Assembly (NCBI GenBank): GCA_902729315.2
Contig: LR746265.1
Span: 2,398,892 to 2,462,891, forward strand
Length of the DNA: 64,000 nucleotides
Direction: 5' to 3'
Source of the DNA: Spirodela intermedia
Taxonomy: Eukaryota; Streptophyta; Magnoliopsida; Alismatales; Araceae
How positions within the stretch are numbered: the stretch's first letter is position 1; every line of letters begins with the position of its first letter. Positions 12,524-25,514 of the stretch are shown here, piece by piece. The notes under the pieces were generated by a model, which worked only from the letters and a program-made list of their open reading frames with translations, was not told the origin of the DNA and ran no database searches. The translations under genes were made by a program, and so were the position numbers.

Positions 12524-15500
12524 ATGGCAGGGGGCGGCGGGCGATCTTTGGAGGAGACGCCGACATGGGCTGTCGCCGTTGTGTGCCTGGTTCTGGTCCT
12601 CATATCCCTCCTCATCGAGCACCTCATCGTCCTCACTGGAAAGGCAAGTTGGAACACATAAACCGAGGATCCTTCTCGCGGCATCTACTGCCGCCGCTTG
12701 TGAGTGCGTGATTAATTCTTGGCATTTCCTCTGATACTGCAGTGGTTAGCGAGACGCAACAAACGAGCTTTGTATGAGTCCCTCGAGAAGGTTAAATCCG
12801 GTGAGTTGATGATGCTCATGCCTCTCTTAAATCAATTCTACACATGCTTCTGCTCCATTTCCTGACGGGATTATCTCTCTCTCTCTCTCTCTGTGTCCGA
12901 AACGCAGAGCTGATGCTGCTAGGGTTCATATCCTTGCTCCTGACGGTGGGGCAGGGGCCCATCTCCAACGTATGCGTCTCCGAAAGCCTGGGCAACACCT
13001 GGCTCCCATGCCCCAAGTCGAAGTCGTCCTCTTACGAGTCCTCGTCGGACGGCGGCTCCAATCGCCGGAAGCTTCTCCAGGAGGTTTACGCCGCCGCCAG
13101 CACGCGGCGGGTGCTGGCCGGCGGAGGTAGCGACAAGTGCGCGGAGAAGGCAAGAGCTCTTATTTCTTGCCGGCTTCTTTTCCCAGTTCTTCTTCTGTTC
13201 CACCAACTGAACTTTTGATACGTCTCCGTCCTCGTTAAACAACTTTGAACGAGGAGGCTGAATGTCTTGACCCTTCCAACCCGACCTGTCTTTGTCGCGG
13301 CGTCGTCAGGGTTGACTTGGAGAATTGGAACTAGTCTCGATGGGGCGACAGACCACGTGGCGGGTCCCGCCCATCACCCTTGAGAACGAAAGCTGACCTC
13401 TCCTCTCGCTGTGCAGGGCAAGGTATCGTTGATCTCTACAGATGGGATCCATCAGCTTCACATCTTCATCTTCGTCTTGGCTGTATTCCACGTGGGCTAC
13501 TGTATAACCACATTGGCCTTCGGCAGATTGAAGGTACGTACGGCACTCTGACAAAACGGGTAAGCTGCATGAAAGTCAACTCGATGACGTTGCCAACCTC
13601 ATCCATGCAGATGAGAAGCTGGAAGGCGTGGGAGAAGGAAACCAAAACCATGGAGTACCAGTTTTCAAACGGTAAGTTTATCATCCAGTAGATTTGGCGA
13701 CGAGTTCTCTGAGACGTCGATTAAGCCCTAGCCTCCTAACCGGTAAAGGAAATTGTCTCATTCATGGGCAGACCCGGCGAGGTTCAGGTTCGCGAGGGAT
13801 ACGACGTTCGGGCGGAGGCATCTGAGCTCTTGGAGCGAGTCGCCGGTCCTCATCTGGATCGTGAGTTTCTCCACTGATCAATCGAATCTCGGACGACGCG
13901 TATAATCTTCATGTTCTTACTTGGTTCGACTCGATTTTGTCCCCCTCCTCCCGCAGGTCTGCTTCTTCAGACAGTTCTTCAGGTCGGTCCCGAAGGTCGA
14001 TTATCTCACGCTGCGGCACGGATTCATCATGGTAAACGCTCATCCTGCCGTCAAAATTATGCCGAAACCCACCATTAGCTCTCCTCAACCCGTTGACTAC
14101 GATTTCGCAGGCGCACTTAGCACCCCACAGCAACGCCAGGTTCGACTTCCAGAAGTACATCAACAGGTCCCTCGAAGAGGAGTTCAAAGTCGTCGTGGGA
14201 ATAAAGTATGCTCAAGCTCTCGGTTTTCTTCTCGTCAAATGCATCGGAATCATGGATCCCACGCTTCACGTCTCATTTCTTCTTTTTTATCTGCAGCCCG
14301 GTGATATGGTTCTTCGCAGTGCTCTTCCTCGTCTTCAATACCCACGGCAAGTATAGATAATCCCGAGCCTTAGGTCAGATCATAGAACATATATTCTGAT
14401 CGACAGTATTGTTCTTGATAACTTGTGCAGGCTGGCGAACCTATCTGTGGCTTCCATTCATCCCACTGATCGTAAGTACTCGCCTGCAAAAGTCCACGAA
14501 CGACCTGAAGGTCTCTTCCTTGGGGGGTCTAGGCACTGATCGGAGGGTTTTTCCTTTGTCGGCAGATCATCCTGCTCATCGGGACGAAGCTTCAGGTCAT
14601 CGTTACGAGGATGGCCCTGAAGATCATGGAGCGGGGAGACGTCGTAAAGGGTACTCCAGTAGTTCAGCCGACCGATGACCACTTCTGGTTCAATCGCCCG
14701 AAGCTCCTCCTCTACCTCATCCACTTCGTTCTCTTCCAGGTACTTCAGTCGATCAAAATTTATCGAAAGAAAGAAACTGCCTCGAGCCCGACTCGGCGTC
14801 TCTAACCTTCTCCTTTGTTTCTTCCTCTTCAGAACGCGTTCCAGTTGGCCTTCTTCGTCGTCAGTTGGGTAAGCAAGCCCCCTACTTGATTGGCCACCAC
14901 CCTTCTTCTTCCTTACTCGATTGGCCAAGAACATGCAGAAATATTGACGCCCGTGTTTGACTTGCAGTACCAATTTGGATTCAGCTCATGCTTCCACGAC
15001 ACCATCCAGGACAGCATCATCAGAATTTCCATGGGGTGAGCCCTCGTTCCCCAGAGTCTTCACTCCCCACATCTGGGCTTGCTCGCGAAGACGATTAGGC
15101 CTAATCTCCGTGCTTTCTCCGCAGAGTTATCATACAGGTGCTCTGCAGCTACGTGACGCTCCCTCTCTACGCTCTGGTGACTCAGGTAAGTCGTCCATTG
15201 GGTTTGACTTGATACTCACCAGCAGGAGTTGCCTTCCCGTTGACTCTGTCTCTGACTGTGATGGGTTTTGACAGATGGGGTCCAATATGAAGCCCACCAT
15301 CTTCAACGACACGGTGGCGTCGGCGCTGAGGAAGTGGCACCGCACGGCGAAGAAGCACATCAAGGAGGGCCGCAAATCGGGGACAGTGACGCCGGTCTCG
15401 AGCCGGCCGGCGACGCCCACCCACGGGCTCTCCCCCGTCCACCTCCTCAAATACCATCGCAACGAGATGGGGGAGAGCCCGCAGGCCTCGCCGCGGTTCT

Positions 15501-15724
15501 ACGGCTCTGACAACGAGAAGTTCGACCACGACGGGTCCCTCTCGCCCCCGTTCTACCGCTCCGGCGAGGGCTCCACGAACGACCACCACGCCGACGGCGC
15601 GGCGGACGTGGAGGAGCTGCGGGACGGCAGCGCCACTGCGGCGCCGCCCGCCAACCAGGAACTCGGCCACCACGCCATCGAGATCTCCGGCGATTTCTCC
15701 TTCCGGCGGAGGGACAGAGCGTAG
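12524..15724 (+). CDS. MLO: MLO-like seven-transmembrane, calmodulin-binding protein
   Basis: Plasma-membrane MLO family protein; members modulate calcium-linked signalling, and some are powdery-mildew susceptibility factors. Fifteen exons: 12524-12643, 12743-12800, 12908-13149, 13417-13533, 13611-13671, 13772-13860, 13957-14031, 14111-14205, 14297-14346, 14431-14471, 14566-14739, 14833-14868, 14968-15035, 15125-15185 and 15275-15724, giving 578 residues. Seen in order: N-terminal TM with [35 protein letters not shown]; extracellular loop with Cys; [103 protein letters not shown]. The C-tail carries the calmodulin-binding helix (about 446-457, with W450) and a terminal DFSF at 569-572. Introns 1, 3 and 9 use GC donors. 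The coding sequence is GC-rich. Confidence 0.97.
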
Positions 15725-16366
15725 GTCGGTGGAAGCCCGCCGCTGCCTGGCTTCCCGGGCCGTCTTTCCTCACGGCGAACGCCTGCAATGCTGGTTCTTT
15801 ATACGATTTTTTGGGTTCCATTCTCTAGATATGTAGACATTTATACACAGGGATACATAGTAAATTGTTGATGAGCCTCAGAGATCATCCCTTGGTTGCC
15901 ATCGCCATTGCAGTCTCTGCAACCAACTTTGCTGAGAAGTTCTCAAATTCCAGCCAGAGTCTTCAAGTAAAAAATAAAAATAAAAAATGGAAGAAGAAAA
16001 CCCTAATCTAATCGGTCATGATCTTGATCGGGGTCTGACAGGACTATCGTTCAGCAGTAAATCAGATCGATTACTGCGGGTCTGAACCTACTGAAATGGT
16101 GGTGATATAATAGATACAAACGGGTTATGATGAATTCTGGCAGAATATCATGCACTCATTCGAGCTCAAAATCAATGGGTATCGCCCTGACATATCCATT
16201 ATTTTTTTTAGGCCACAACACCAAATATTTGCCTACATCAAATAACAGGTGATGACTTATATCATCATGTTATGAACTATGATGTTCAGCGCACAACAAG
16301 CGGTGCCATTCATAAATCATCATATTGCATGGCTTTTAGTGTGAAACCATAAGCTCAAGAGCTTGG
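15725..16366. other. Intergenic region between convergent MLO and PMM genes
   Basis: This interval joins the 3' ends of two genes that read towards each other. It is AT-rich with no ORF of interest and must contain both 3'UTRs and polyadenylation regions. Confidence 0.6.
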
Positions 16367-19300
16367 TTAACTCAGGAAAACAGCTGTGCATTGGTTCACC
16401 GTGTCCTCGGGGCTTTTGACTGTGAAGAAAATGCGTGGAGAACTCGGTCAGAAGAACACAATGATCTCACCATTCAAATTTCATCTGAAAGCTGGCAATA
16501 AAAGAAAACGAGGGTAATCAAACACATGAAGAATGGTAGCGTACCTGTATAACCAATGGTTCTGTCAGATTCATATATCTCATGGTCATTTCCTCCCTGC
16601 GAAAAAAACATCAAAATGTACATCACGAACAAGTGTAATAAGCTTTATAAAAGCATAGGTTGTGAGAAATAATGCACGGCATGTGATGCCAAATTCCAAC
16701 AACGATAGACGATGAGAGAAGGGTAAGAAACCGTAGTGAGATCAACGAAAGGTGCAAGAAACCACCTCTAATGTTGACCCATGGTCAAGAATAAAAAATT
16801 GGACAAGATGGATGGAAAAGAAGGAAATATATCTCAGCTGAGAACATGAAACACTGGGACGCCAATTCTGCTGAATTGGTTTTTTTCCTGACTGCACAGA
16901 AGGTAGATGCCATATTGTACTACCAATATTGTCCGTACATCCAACATCTGTGTCCACGACAGCCAGAAATAAAAGATTTGTGTTCCCAATAAAATGAATA
17001 CACCCAATGAAGTAGTGGTGGGCCAATAGATTACTAGTTCATGCTAAGCACAATAATCATATGATACAATCATATGCAAAGAACTACAAGACAGCATATG
17101 GTTTCCTGAATGATTATGTTCGGCTTAGAAAGATGAGAAATATCAGGACCATCTAATTTTTTTTTGGATGAAAAAGAGAAAAGTGACGGCCCAAAGAAAT
17201 TACCTTGTATGTTTTGTCACCGAAGAAGTGAATCACTTGAAACTCATCTAGGTATCTCAAACAGTAGGTCTTGTCCCATCCTTGGGGAAATACCTATTAG
17301 GGAGGACGAACTCAGCAGCAGTTTTTCCTTTCACCATCCTTTTATAAGACGGTAAATTCGAATATCTGGATAACACTTACGTCAAAACTTATCTGTCCTC
17401 CGATAGAAAAAGTCAGGTTTAAATGCGCAAACTTCTCCCGAAGTATAGACACCATTTTTGGGCGTATGTTATGTACCTATCAAAAGACAATTTACCCAAA
17501 TTGAAGGCGTGAAAATTAATATAATTGAAACATGAGTGAAATTTTCTGTAGACGCTTTACATCTATACCTTATCATACTGCTCAAACTCATCGCGCTCTT
17601 CTTGGCTACAGTTTCGTCCAATTGGAGAAACATTAAGCATCCCACTTCGGAACTCAATGAAGGTCCCCCTGAGAAAGCAGTAATCAGTAGGGTTATCTCT
17701 GGGTGTTTGGCTAATCATACGTGAAGGGGAAAAAGACAATCTATGGTCGACCTTTTAATTGGAATATCCAAGTCCGCAATATAATGAAGAGTAAAATTAA
17801 TAAACTCCTACACAAATAAATAAATGTTAGTCTATAAGTGTCCAAAACGATAAAAGCATAGATATCCAGACATCTGGTTCAAGGAGGAAACACTAAACCT
17901 GGAGCTTCTCTTCCCCAAGAAATGTTTTCAAGCTCTGCAAAATAAATAACAGAAACATCCGTTGGAATCCGATTAAGAAACCATGTGGAAGAGCGTGTCT
18001 ATCCAATTGGATCCAGACAGCTCGACAGTAAAATACTGGGGCTACGCAATCGCATGATAAATCTATCGATCCTATTCCAAATGTCTCATATGTAAAACGT
18101 CGTCTTTGGTGACCAAAATTCATTTTGACTGAAGACAATTACAACATAGCCTTCAGCAGAAGACAATGCTCTTACACTTAACAATGACTGTAGCCAAACA
18201 CGTTAGCCTTGTCAAATCGCTGGATGAAATAACCATACTTTTAGACGCAATAAGATAAGTTTCCTAGTCAAATTCCACATTATGCTGACGCTTGTCAAAT
18301 GCTGAAGACATTTTACATGGCTTCTTGCTTAAATTGGACCTGTTTATTTAGTAGAAAATATTACATTTTTGGAATTCCCAACAAGCATTGGCGTGCCTGA
18401 ATATCAAGTATCAATTCCTCATCAATGTCATTCTCCATGAAACAATTCGGACGTGGCTTGTTGGCAGTTTCACATGTCTTGATTTCTATTTCAGTGTTAT
18501 AAATTTCAAATTTCCTCATGTGAAATTAAAATATTTACTGTATGCGAAGCATTTAACCATTCAACTTCCACAAATCTCATATTTCTCCAAAAGTAATCGA
18601 CCAAATCAGACTTTAGCTTGATTCCTGCTAGGTTTCACTCATAAAATAAAGAGACATCCGAGAACAGGGAAAGGTTGACAGTTGTAAAGTGGAAGAGTTC
18701 CATATTCCGAAAGAATAAAACTGTCCAACTGAAAACCAATTGGCTGTACGTGGAATATGTACATTTTATTTTAATTTAATTATTTTTCTCTTTTATTGCG
18801 AGATAATTCTAGTATGTCCTCTCACTAAACAAAATAAAAGAAATCGACAGCATAGGATAAAATCTGGAGCTCTGTAAAATGAGAATGAATCCAAACCACT
18901 GACACAAAACCAACTGACAATGTGATAAGTAGGTCCATTTAATTAAGCAAAAAAAAAATATTTTCTTCATTTCATTGTTGTAATATTCTCACGCATATCT
19001 TGCATTTGCAAAAGAGGCGAACGACAGAATGTTTGCAAATTGCTGGATGAATTCTACTTGTGATGGAAAAGAAAAAAATCGATGTCTTAGAATTACTGAC
19101 ACAAAGAGCAAACATCAAACTCTTCCAAGGAAAACATAACATGGGAAACTTTTTCCAAGAATACCTGACGTCCAATGAGCTTCCCATCTTTGTGTGCAAT
19201 AAGGCCATTCTCAGAAAACACAAAATCATAATCTGTGATGACTGCAAATAGAAAAAAATTAATGGGTTAAGACAAATATGTTGCAGTAAGTTCGACAAAC

Positions 19301-20649
19301 CCAGCTGTTAACTAAAAGCTGAAAAACCTATTTACCGCCATTTTGGCTAATTATAATGCATAAAATGGGATGAAAAGTACAATTTTTTATTAAAGAAGTA
19401 ACGTTTCCATTCTTAAGAGAGATTTGAATTTATTTTCACCCTTCGAAGTGAGACGGAGAGCACAATGCGCATATTATGCTTACTTCTCGAATCATGATTT
19501 GGATTTCTATGACATGAAAGTCACTACGCTTCAAGAGGGACTGGTAATCCAGGCGATCATGCTATATACAATTCCGAGCATAGAATTAATTCCCCATAAG
19601 CAAAAACATCTAGATGACATGATAAGATTGAATTGACAATTCCCAGGTTCAAGAGAATATGAGCCATTGGGAAAACACCTAAATATGTATAAGAAAACTA
19701 CCGACTTCAACTGTGACAAGGATTTAAAAAAAAATGACCCACAACGAAGAATAGAGGAGTTCATATTAGAAAACAAGCAACAATAAGCACTAAACATAAT
19801 GGAATTTGATACTCATAATGAAAAGGACTTCTAAACGGTGGCAATATCTCCATTTAGAAAACAACGTTTTGCTTCCATCTAGTAAAAAAAAGTACACTTT
19901 TCATCGGAAAGAAAATTATAGCAAAATAAATAGACATTCAAATTAATAAGTAACAAAGTTGGGGAAATATAAAAAATGGTCATTGATAAATCGAAAATTA
20001 TCTACGCACATGTGGAAATATCACATTTAAGAAGTTAAACACTTAGAAGATGATGTTATGCTCTTGCCCTTGTAGCCAAGAGCTTGTGGAGGACTAACCA
20101 GTACTACCAAGCTGTTCAGATATCTTTACGAGATCCGAACCTCCAACAACACCAACAGTGACAACCTGCCATCAATATACAAGATCTCTGATTAAACTAA
20201 TTACTATAGTATACAAGCAAGATAAGAACACTTTTGCCAGGATTTCTGCCGTCAAATATCAAAGCTCAAGCGATACAAATGAAAGTATGCGGGGATTACC
20301 TTTCGTAGCTTATGCATAAACTCAAGCATCTCTTGAGTCACCCCCTGTGGATTATACACTCATCAGATGTTTAAATAAGAACTATTCATGTGAGACAGTA
20401 GCCGCTAAATTCTTCCAATACTCAAAAGATATTCCAGCAATTCATATACAGGTACAATGGTAACTTCTTTATATTCTACATAATTTCAGTCCACTAAAGT
20501 GCTTATCTAAGGCATGAAGCAGACAAGCAGCATTAAGAATCACATCAACATAAATCGTAAGATTAAAGGGAGAAACAAACCTTTCTTGGGGCTGTTAGAG
20601 TCCCATCTACATCGAACAAAGCAATCACACCGGGCTTCCTTCCTGCCAT
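16367..20649 (-). CDS. PMM: Phosphomannomutase (eukaryotic HAD-type PMM)
   Basis: Cytosolic enzyme converting mannose-6-phosphate to mannose-1-phosphate, the step before GDP-mannose in glycan and ascorbate synthesis. Eleven exons: 20649-20581, 20344-20300, 20165-20099, 19241-19165, 17934-17899, 17807-17752, 17668-17569, 17476-17381, 17293-17204, 16596-16545 and 16419-16367. Phases agree and give 246 residues, the usual plant PMM length. The HAD motif [12 protein letters not shown] at residues 12-23 supplies the nucleophile Asp13 and acid/base Asp15. Also visible: [15 protein letters not shown]; the cap region [35 protein letters not shown]; and the Mg-binding motif HFFGDKT with GGNDHEI. A 5'UTR intron lies at 20659-21539. 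The gene converges with MLO and diverges from the SDR gene. Confidence 0.97.
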
Positions 20650-20658
20650 CCCTAGCCT

Positions 20659-21539
20659 CTACAACCACATATGTTAGATTACAGATTTCTGCGTCGCTAT
20701 TGCCCAATAAACCAATAAAAATATAAAGCTCAATTACCAAAAGTTAGCATGAGACCAATTAAAAAACCATATGTCACAACCTGCCTCGTTTGGGCCCACC
20801 AATTTTACTCTGGTGGTGGAACAGCCGTGACAATGCCAGACAAGGCAATGTACATAGTTCCATAGTAAAACAAGCATTTTCCGCAGTTCCTGGTCTCAGA
20901 CAACTACTCTAACCTTCTATAACGACTATCTGTAGATGCTTGCCTAAGGGTATAGGGCATAGGGATGGTCATCCCTGTAGGCCAGTGATTTTCACCAAGA
21001 CCAAGCCCAACTATGGTTCTCTCTCTCTCTCTCGTACCCACACAGAGAGATACAAATATATATACGTGAATATTACAACTTAACAACAGACGGCATGCAA
21101 TATGCTACCGCATGTATTCATCCCAAGGAAAAATAATAATAAAACGGTCGCCTCACAGTGCTGAACAAACATGTAGGGATTCTCTGAACTACTCCAGCCT
21201 CTATATCAGCGATCACATAAACCTAGTTTTACACTAACTGGAGCAGACTACTGATCATTAAGTTAACTCAGAGATAATATTACACTGAATCATATGGCAA
21301 TGGAAATGCCATCGCCGATCATATTAGATCGAAACGAACAGCGACGTTTGATTGGCTAATTAGCGAAAAAAAACGAATTCCAAAATTCCCGAAACCAGAA
21401 CCTTCCTCGCACCAAAGTCAGACGCAAATAAATTCACGACGGAAATACTTTTCTGCAACTGGGAACTGCCAAGGTGGAGAGGGCCAAAGAACAGAAAAAG
21501 AGCAGGAAGGAGCCAAAGATGAAGCACAGAAACTAGTAC
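20659..21539 (-). other. 5'UTR intron of the PMM gene
   Basis: On the minus strand, ..TTACAG|GTACTAG at 21540/21539 and ..GTTGTAG|AGGCTAGGG at 20659/20658 form a plausible donor and acceptor. The acceptor is 9 bases before the PMM ATG, and the interval has no coding potential. Leader introns are common in plant housekeeping genes. This is inferred, not shown by transcript data. Confidence 0.6.
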
Positions 21540-21610
21540 CTGTAATCAGCTGCTGTTTCTCACTCTCTGGATCCGGCATCGACTGGAAATCTAGATCTGT
21601 GGGTGCATGC

Positions 21611-21618
21611 TTTTATAG
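21611..21618 (-). promoter_or_regulatory. Candidate TATA box for PMM
   Basis: The minus strand reads CTATAAAAG about 70 bases before the inferred leader donor. This would put the transcription start near 21585. Confidence 0.45.
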
Positions 21619-22192
21619 CTACACTCGCCCAACTGGGGAAAGAAAGTTGGGCCGCGCGGAGAGTACGGAGGTGCAGATCCAGGGGACCCACCTAAGACCA
21701 AATTCCTACATTCACTGGCGATCATGGACGTCGAAGTGGTGACAGTAGCGTGTGCACTCTACAAAGCAAGGGCATCAGTTGGGGTCCACAGGTGCCGCAC
21801 GGGGATGGCGCGAGGGGTTGGCGGAGGAGGCGGAGCTTATCTTTATCTTTCAGTGGTCCGGCAGGACCGCCGCGGCGGACATTGCGGATAAAACGGGCCT
21901 CGACGTGGACGCAACGCCGCCGGCCAACGGACGCGCGCCGCTGGACGGTGGTGCGCCGACGACCATCAACGGAGAGAGAGATCTGATCTCTCTGATCTAC
22001 GGTTCCAGTCTGGGCAGCCCGATTCTCTCTGCTTCTGGGCCGGTTCTGGGCTGTGGTGACTGACCGGCCCTCCAGACGACCGTTAAGGTTGTTGGGCCGT
22101 AATACGCGAGATCTTTTCCCACGTGGGTGGGGACTGGAGGCTGTCTCAACAGACTGCTGGGAGCGGGCGTCGAGTCTCCATCTCCGCGCGAG
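21619..22192. other. Shared divergent upstream region of PMM and the SDR gene
   Basis: A GC-rich stretch of 574 bases between two genes reading away from each other. Overlapping short ORFs on both strands look like composition artefacts. It must contain the SDR promoter and leader. Confidence 0.5.
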
Positions 22193-25100
22193 ATGGAGAA
22201 GAAGCGAGTCCTGGTGGTGGGAGGAACCGGCTACCTGGGGCAGCATCTCCTGGAGGGTCTATCCAGGGCGGAAGAGTTGGGGCTCCAGAGGCCGTATGAC
22301 CTGGCTTACACCCATCACCGCCCGGCTCCGCCCCGGGAGATGACGGACGCCCTGGCTCCGGTGCTCGCCTTCCGCGTGGATCTGGAGACGGGCCAGGGTT
22401 TCGACTCCATCTCCGAAACATTCGGCCAGGTGTGTTACTCCGTCATGGATCGCTAATGAGGAAAAACAAACTATGAATCGATCAGCATGCATGCCAAAGG
22501 GCAATTAGAGAATTAGATACTAGAAATAATCTCTTTGATTAGCTTAGAATTTATATAGTTTCAGGCGTCGTTTCCTTCTCCCTTAATCTTAAGCTTCTAG
22601 CCATGTCACTTTGGGACAAATATTTCAAGACGAACTTCAAGAGAACCACATTTTGTTGAATTCATCAATCTGACAGAGAAAGGAGAAACAATGCCCGTAT
22701 ATCTCCGGCTCGAATTATTTCTCTCTTTTTTTTCTCCTATACCTCAAATATTTTCTGCTGATGCTTGCCATTCTTCCTTCTGACAGCCTCACGTGGTCAT
22801 AAACTGTGCTGCACTTTCGGTTCCCCTCCAATGTGAAAAGAACCCAGCATATGCTACGGCCATTAACGTTCCTTCTTCCCTTGTTGGTTGGCTCTCAAGC
22901 TTCGCCAACAACGATTCTCTTCTGATTCATCTATCGACAGATCAAGGTCAAACCACTATATCATCATTGTATGACGAAAACTTGTAAAACTTTGCTAATT
23001 TCCTTTGGATCACTGGAATGAGCTTTTTTCTTTCACATTTACTTGTTTCCCAATAATCCTTGGAATATGTAAAATTAAAAACGGATATTTCAAGATTGGC
23101 ACCCTGATAATCTGGAGAACACAAAAAAAGAAAGCCCATCTACTTGTACAGCTGTGCGTCTGTGAGGTCCACCTAAGATAGAGATGGTGAAGGGTCAATG
23201 TCCTGATCTTTTTCCTTCCACCTTTACAACTAGACCTTCGAATGTTCGGGTAAGAGCTGGACTGATTCCGTTGCCATCCCCACTGTCCATAAGGAGTGAT
23301 AGGTGTTGGAGAAGACAAACATTAAACCAATTGCAATCTTGCTGTAGTTTTATATTGGAAATTGTTCATCAAGTGACAAAGTAAATGGAGGGAATTAGAC
23401 CAGCTAGTAACAGGCAGAATTCTTTGTAGATTCAAAATTATAAGTGGACAGCAAGTATCTCTCTTGTACATGCGAATCAGTTTTTGAGTATGATGTTATC
23501 TGAATTTTTTTTTTCTTTGCAGTGAGTGATTTCTTCTTTAAATGATGCTATTATGTCTAATTTTAGTCCCAAAAAACTAACAGTTTACGAGGGTGTAAAA
23601 TCATTCTACAAGGAAGACGATGAAGCAGTTCCTGTCAATATGTATGGGAAATCAAAAGTTTCATCGGAAAATTTTATTTCTTCGAACTACTCTAATTTTG
23701 CAATATTGAGGAGCAGTATCATTTATGGGCCGCAGACCATGTCACCTGTTTCCAAATCTCTGCCAATCCAAGTATGCATCGGATCCTCCTGCATAGATGC
23801 TTTATTTATGAAACTGGGAATGCGTGAAAGCTGAAGTTTTATCTTCATACAATGGATTCTTTTTCAGATCTTCGGTCTTGTGTTAAAGTAGTTAATAATC
23901 AAACCTGTTATTTATCTGCTTTATTTTATCATTCAAGTTGATGGCTGAGTTATCTATCTCAAAAATGGTGTTTCTGTGTTAGATACCTAATGAAAGTTCC
24001 TTTGGGGAGAGCCGCGTTTTTAGCATAATTTTTTATTTGGGTCTTTTTTTGGCAAATATTTGAAGCTCGCTTGGTTTTCTCCATTGGACACCGGTATTCA
24101 AGTATTCAACATTGTAAACTTGACGAGCTTTTTGAAACTTATTTTCAGGATTTAGGGAAATCCGAAAATATCTCATAATAACCACAAAAATAGGCTATTG
24201 CAGTTCGTTTTTTAGAATGATGGGGTTTTTCTTTCTCCTGCAGTGGATTGACAGTATGCTGTCTCGTGGGCAAGAAGTTGATTTTTTCTATGATGAATTC
24301 CGTTGCCCAATATATGTCAAGGATTTGGTCAATATCATATTAATATTGATAAAAAAAAGGGTATCAGGTTTGTTATTCCCGTCTACCTCTCTTTTGCAAT
24401 ATTATGCATGATTTCGGTTTTCGTTTGTCATTAAGGACCCAGAATTTATCAGGCCTTCGCTGAAATCTTTAGATTATAATTATAATAGCTCGAGTAAGAG
24501 GAATTGATTACTAATAAAACGCAAGAGGAACACCTATGATGGCAAGTGTACAACAAAGTTTTGCACTGGTTCTTTTGGTTTCCAGTAGTCTAATTTGAAC
24601 GTTATAATGCCGCCACATCCATAATCATTTCTGTTTTTATAAATAATCAGTTATATATTCTATTTATTTATAGCCTTCACATCATGTTGCATTATAGGGT
24701 ACATTACATTTTAATTTTTTATTTTATTTTTTTTGCGTCAGATGAGAATCCAATGCGTTTGCTTCTAAATGTTGGTGGGCCAGAAAGGGTCTCGCGTCTC
24801 CAGATGGCTGAGAAAGTGGCAGATGTCAGAGGGCACGACAGTTCTCTGATTAAAGCTGTATCTGCATCTTCAGTACGTCAACAATCCCTGGACAATTTCT
24901 AAAAGATTATTCAAAGACCTCTGAAAATTTTTCACTCTTCGGGAATCTTTTTTTTAAAGAACATAACTTTTCCCATTCGTCGTCTATTGTGATTTAGCTT
25001 TTCCTAAATATGTCTTCGATCAATCTTTGACATAGCCAATCCTTTCAAAGGATTACAACGCGCAGACAAAAAAGACTATTTCTTCTTTCCTGTCTACATT

Positions 25101-25514
25101 CAGCGCCGTCTGCATTTCGAAGTGGTTGATTGATTCCGTATTTTGCAGTTTTTGTTTATAAATTTTCTGTGCAAAAAAGGGTTTGCTCACGCCGCTAAGT
25201 TGTATCTGCTCACGTACCTTGACAGTCATGCTTTCAAAAATTATTTAATTATGTCTTCATTAGTCAACTGTTGTTGTAAAGTAGCTTCCTTCAATCTGGT
25301 TACTGAAGATTCGATAGGTTTTTGGTTCGGGTTGATTTGATATCAGACTGTTGATTCAAAGTGGATTGCCTATTTCTAGGTTGACCGGGGGGTCACTTCC
25401 CCAGCAGACATATCAATGGACATTAGCCGTTTGACTCAAGAACTTGGTGTTACACCAGTTTGCTTCAAAAACGGTGTTCAGCTTACTTTCGGAGAGGCGC
25501 ACGTGGAAGCTTGA
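22193..25514 (+). CDS. NAD(P)-binding extended SDR, MAT2B/RmlD-like
   Basis: Rossmann-fold protein of the dTDP-4-dehydrorhamnose reductase / methionine adenosyltransferase regulatory-subunit type; the exact substrate is unknown. Six exons: 22193-22429, 22787-22946, 23584-23771, 24244-24367, 24742-24872 and 25380-25514, giving 324 residues with consistent phases. The nucleotide-binding loop is GGTGYLG at residues 10-16. It is followed by VINCAALSVP (NAD-binding strand region), HLSTDQVYEG with the catalytic Thr/Ser, and the catalytic pair Tyr153-xxx-Lys157 in MYGKSK. Then come SSIIYGP and the substrate-side DEFRCPIYVKDLV. Start: MEKKRVLVVGG fits the family. An in-frame ATG at 22127 would add 22 residues that look like leader. 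The gene converges with NAD-malic enzyme, as its remembered Arabidopsis counterpart does. Confidence 0.93.
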
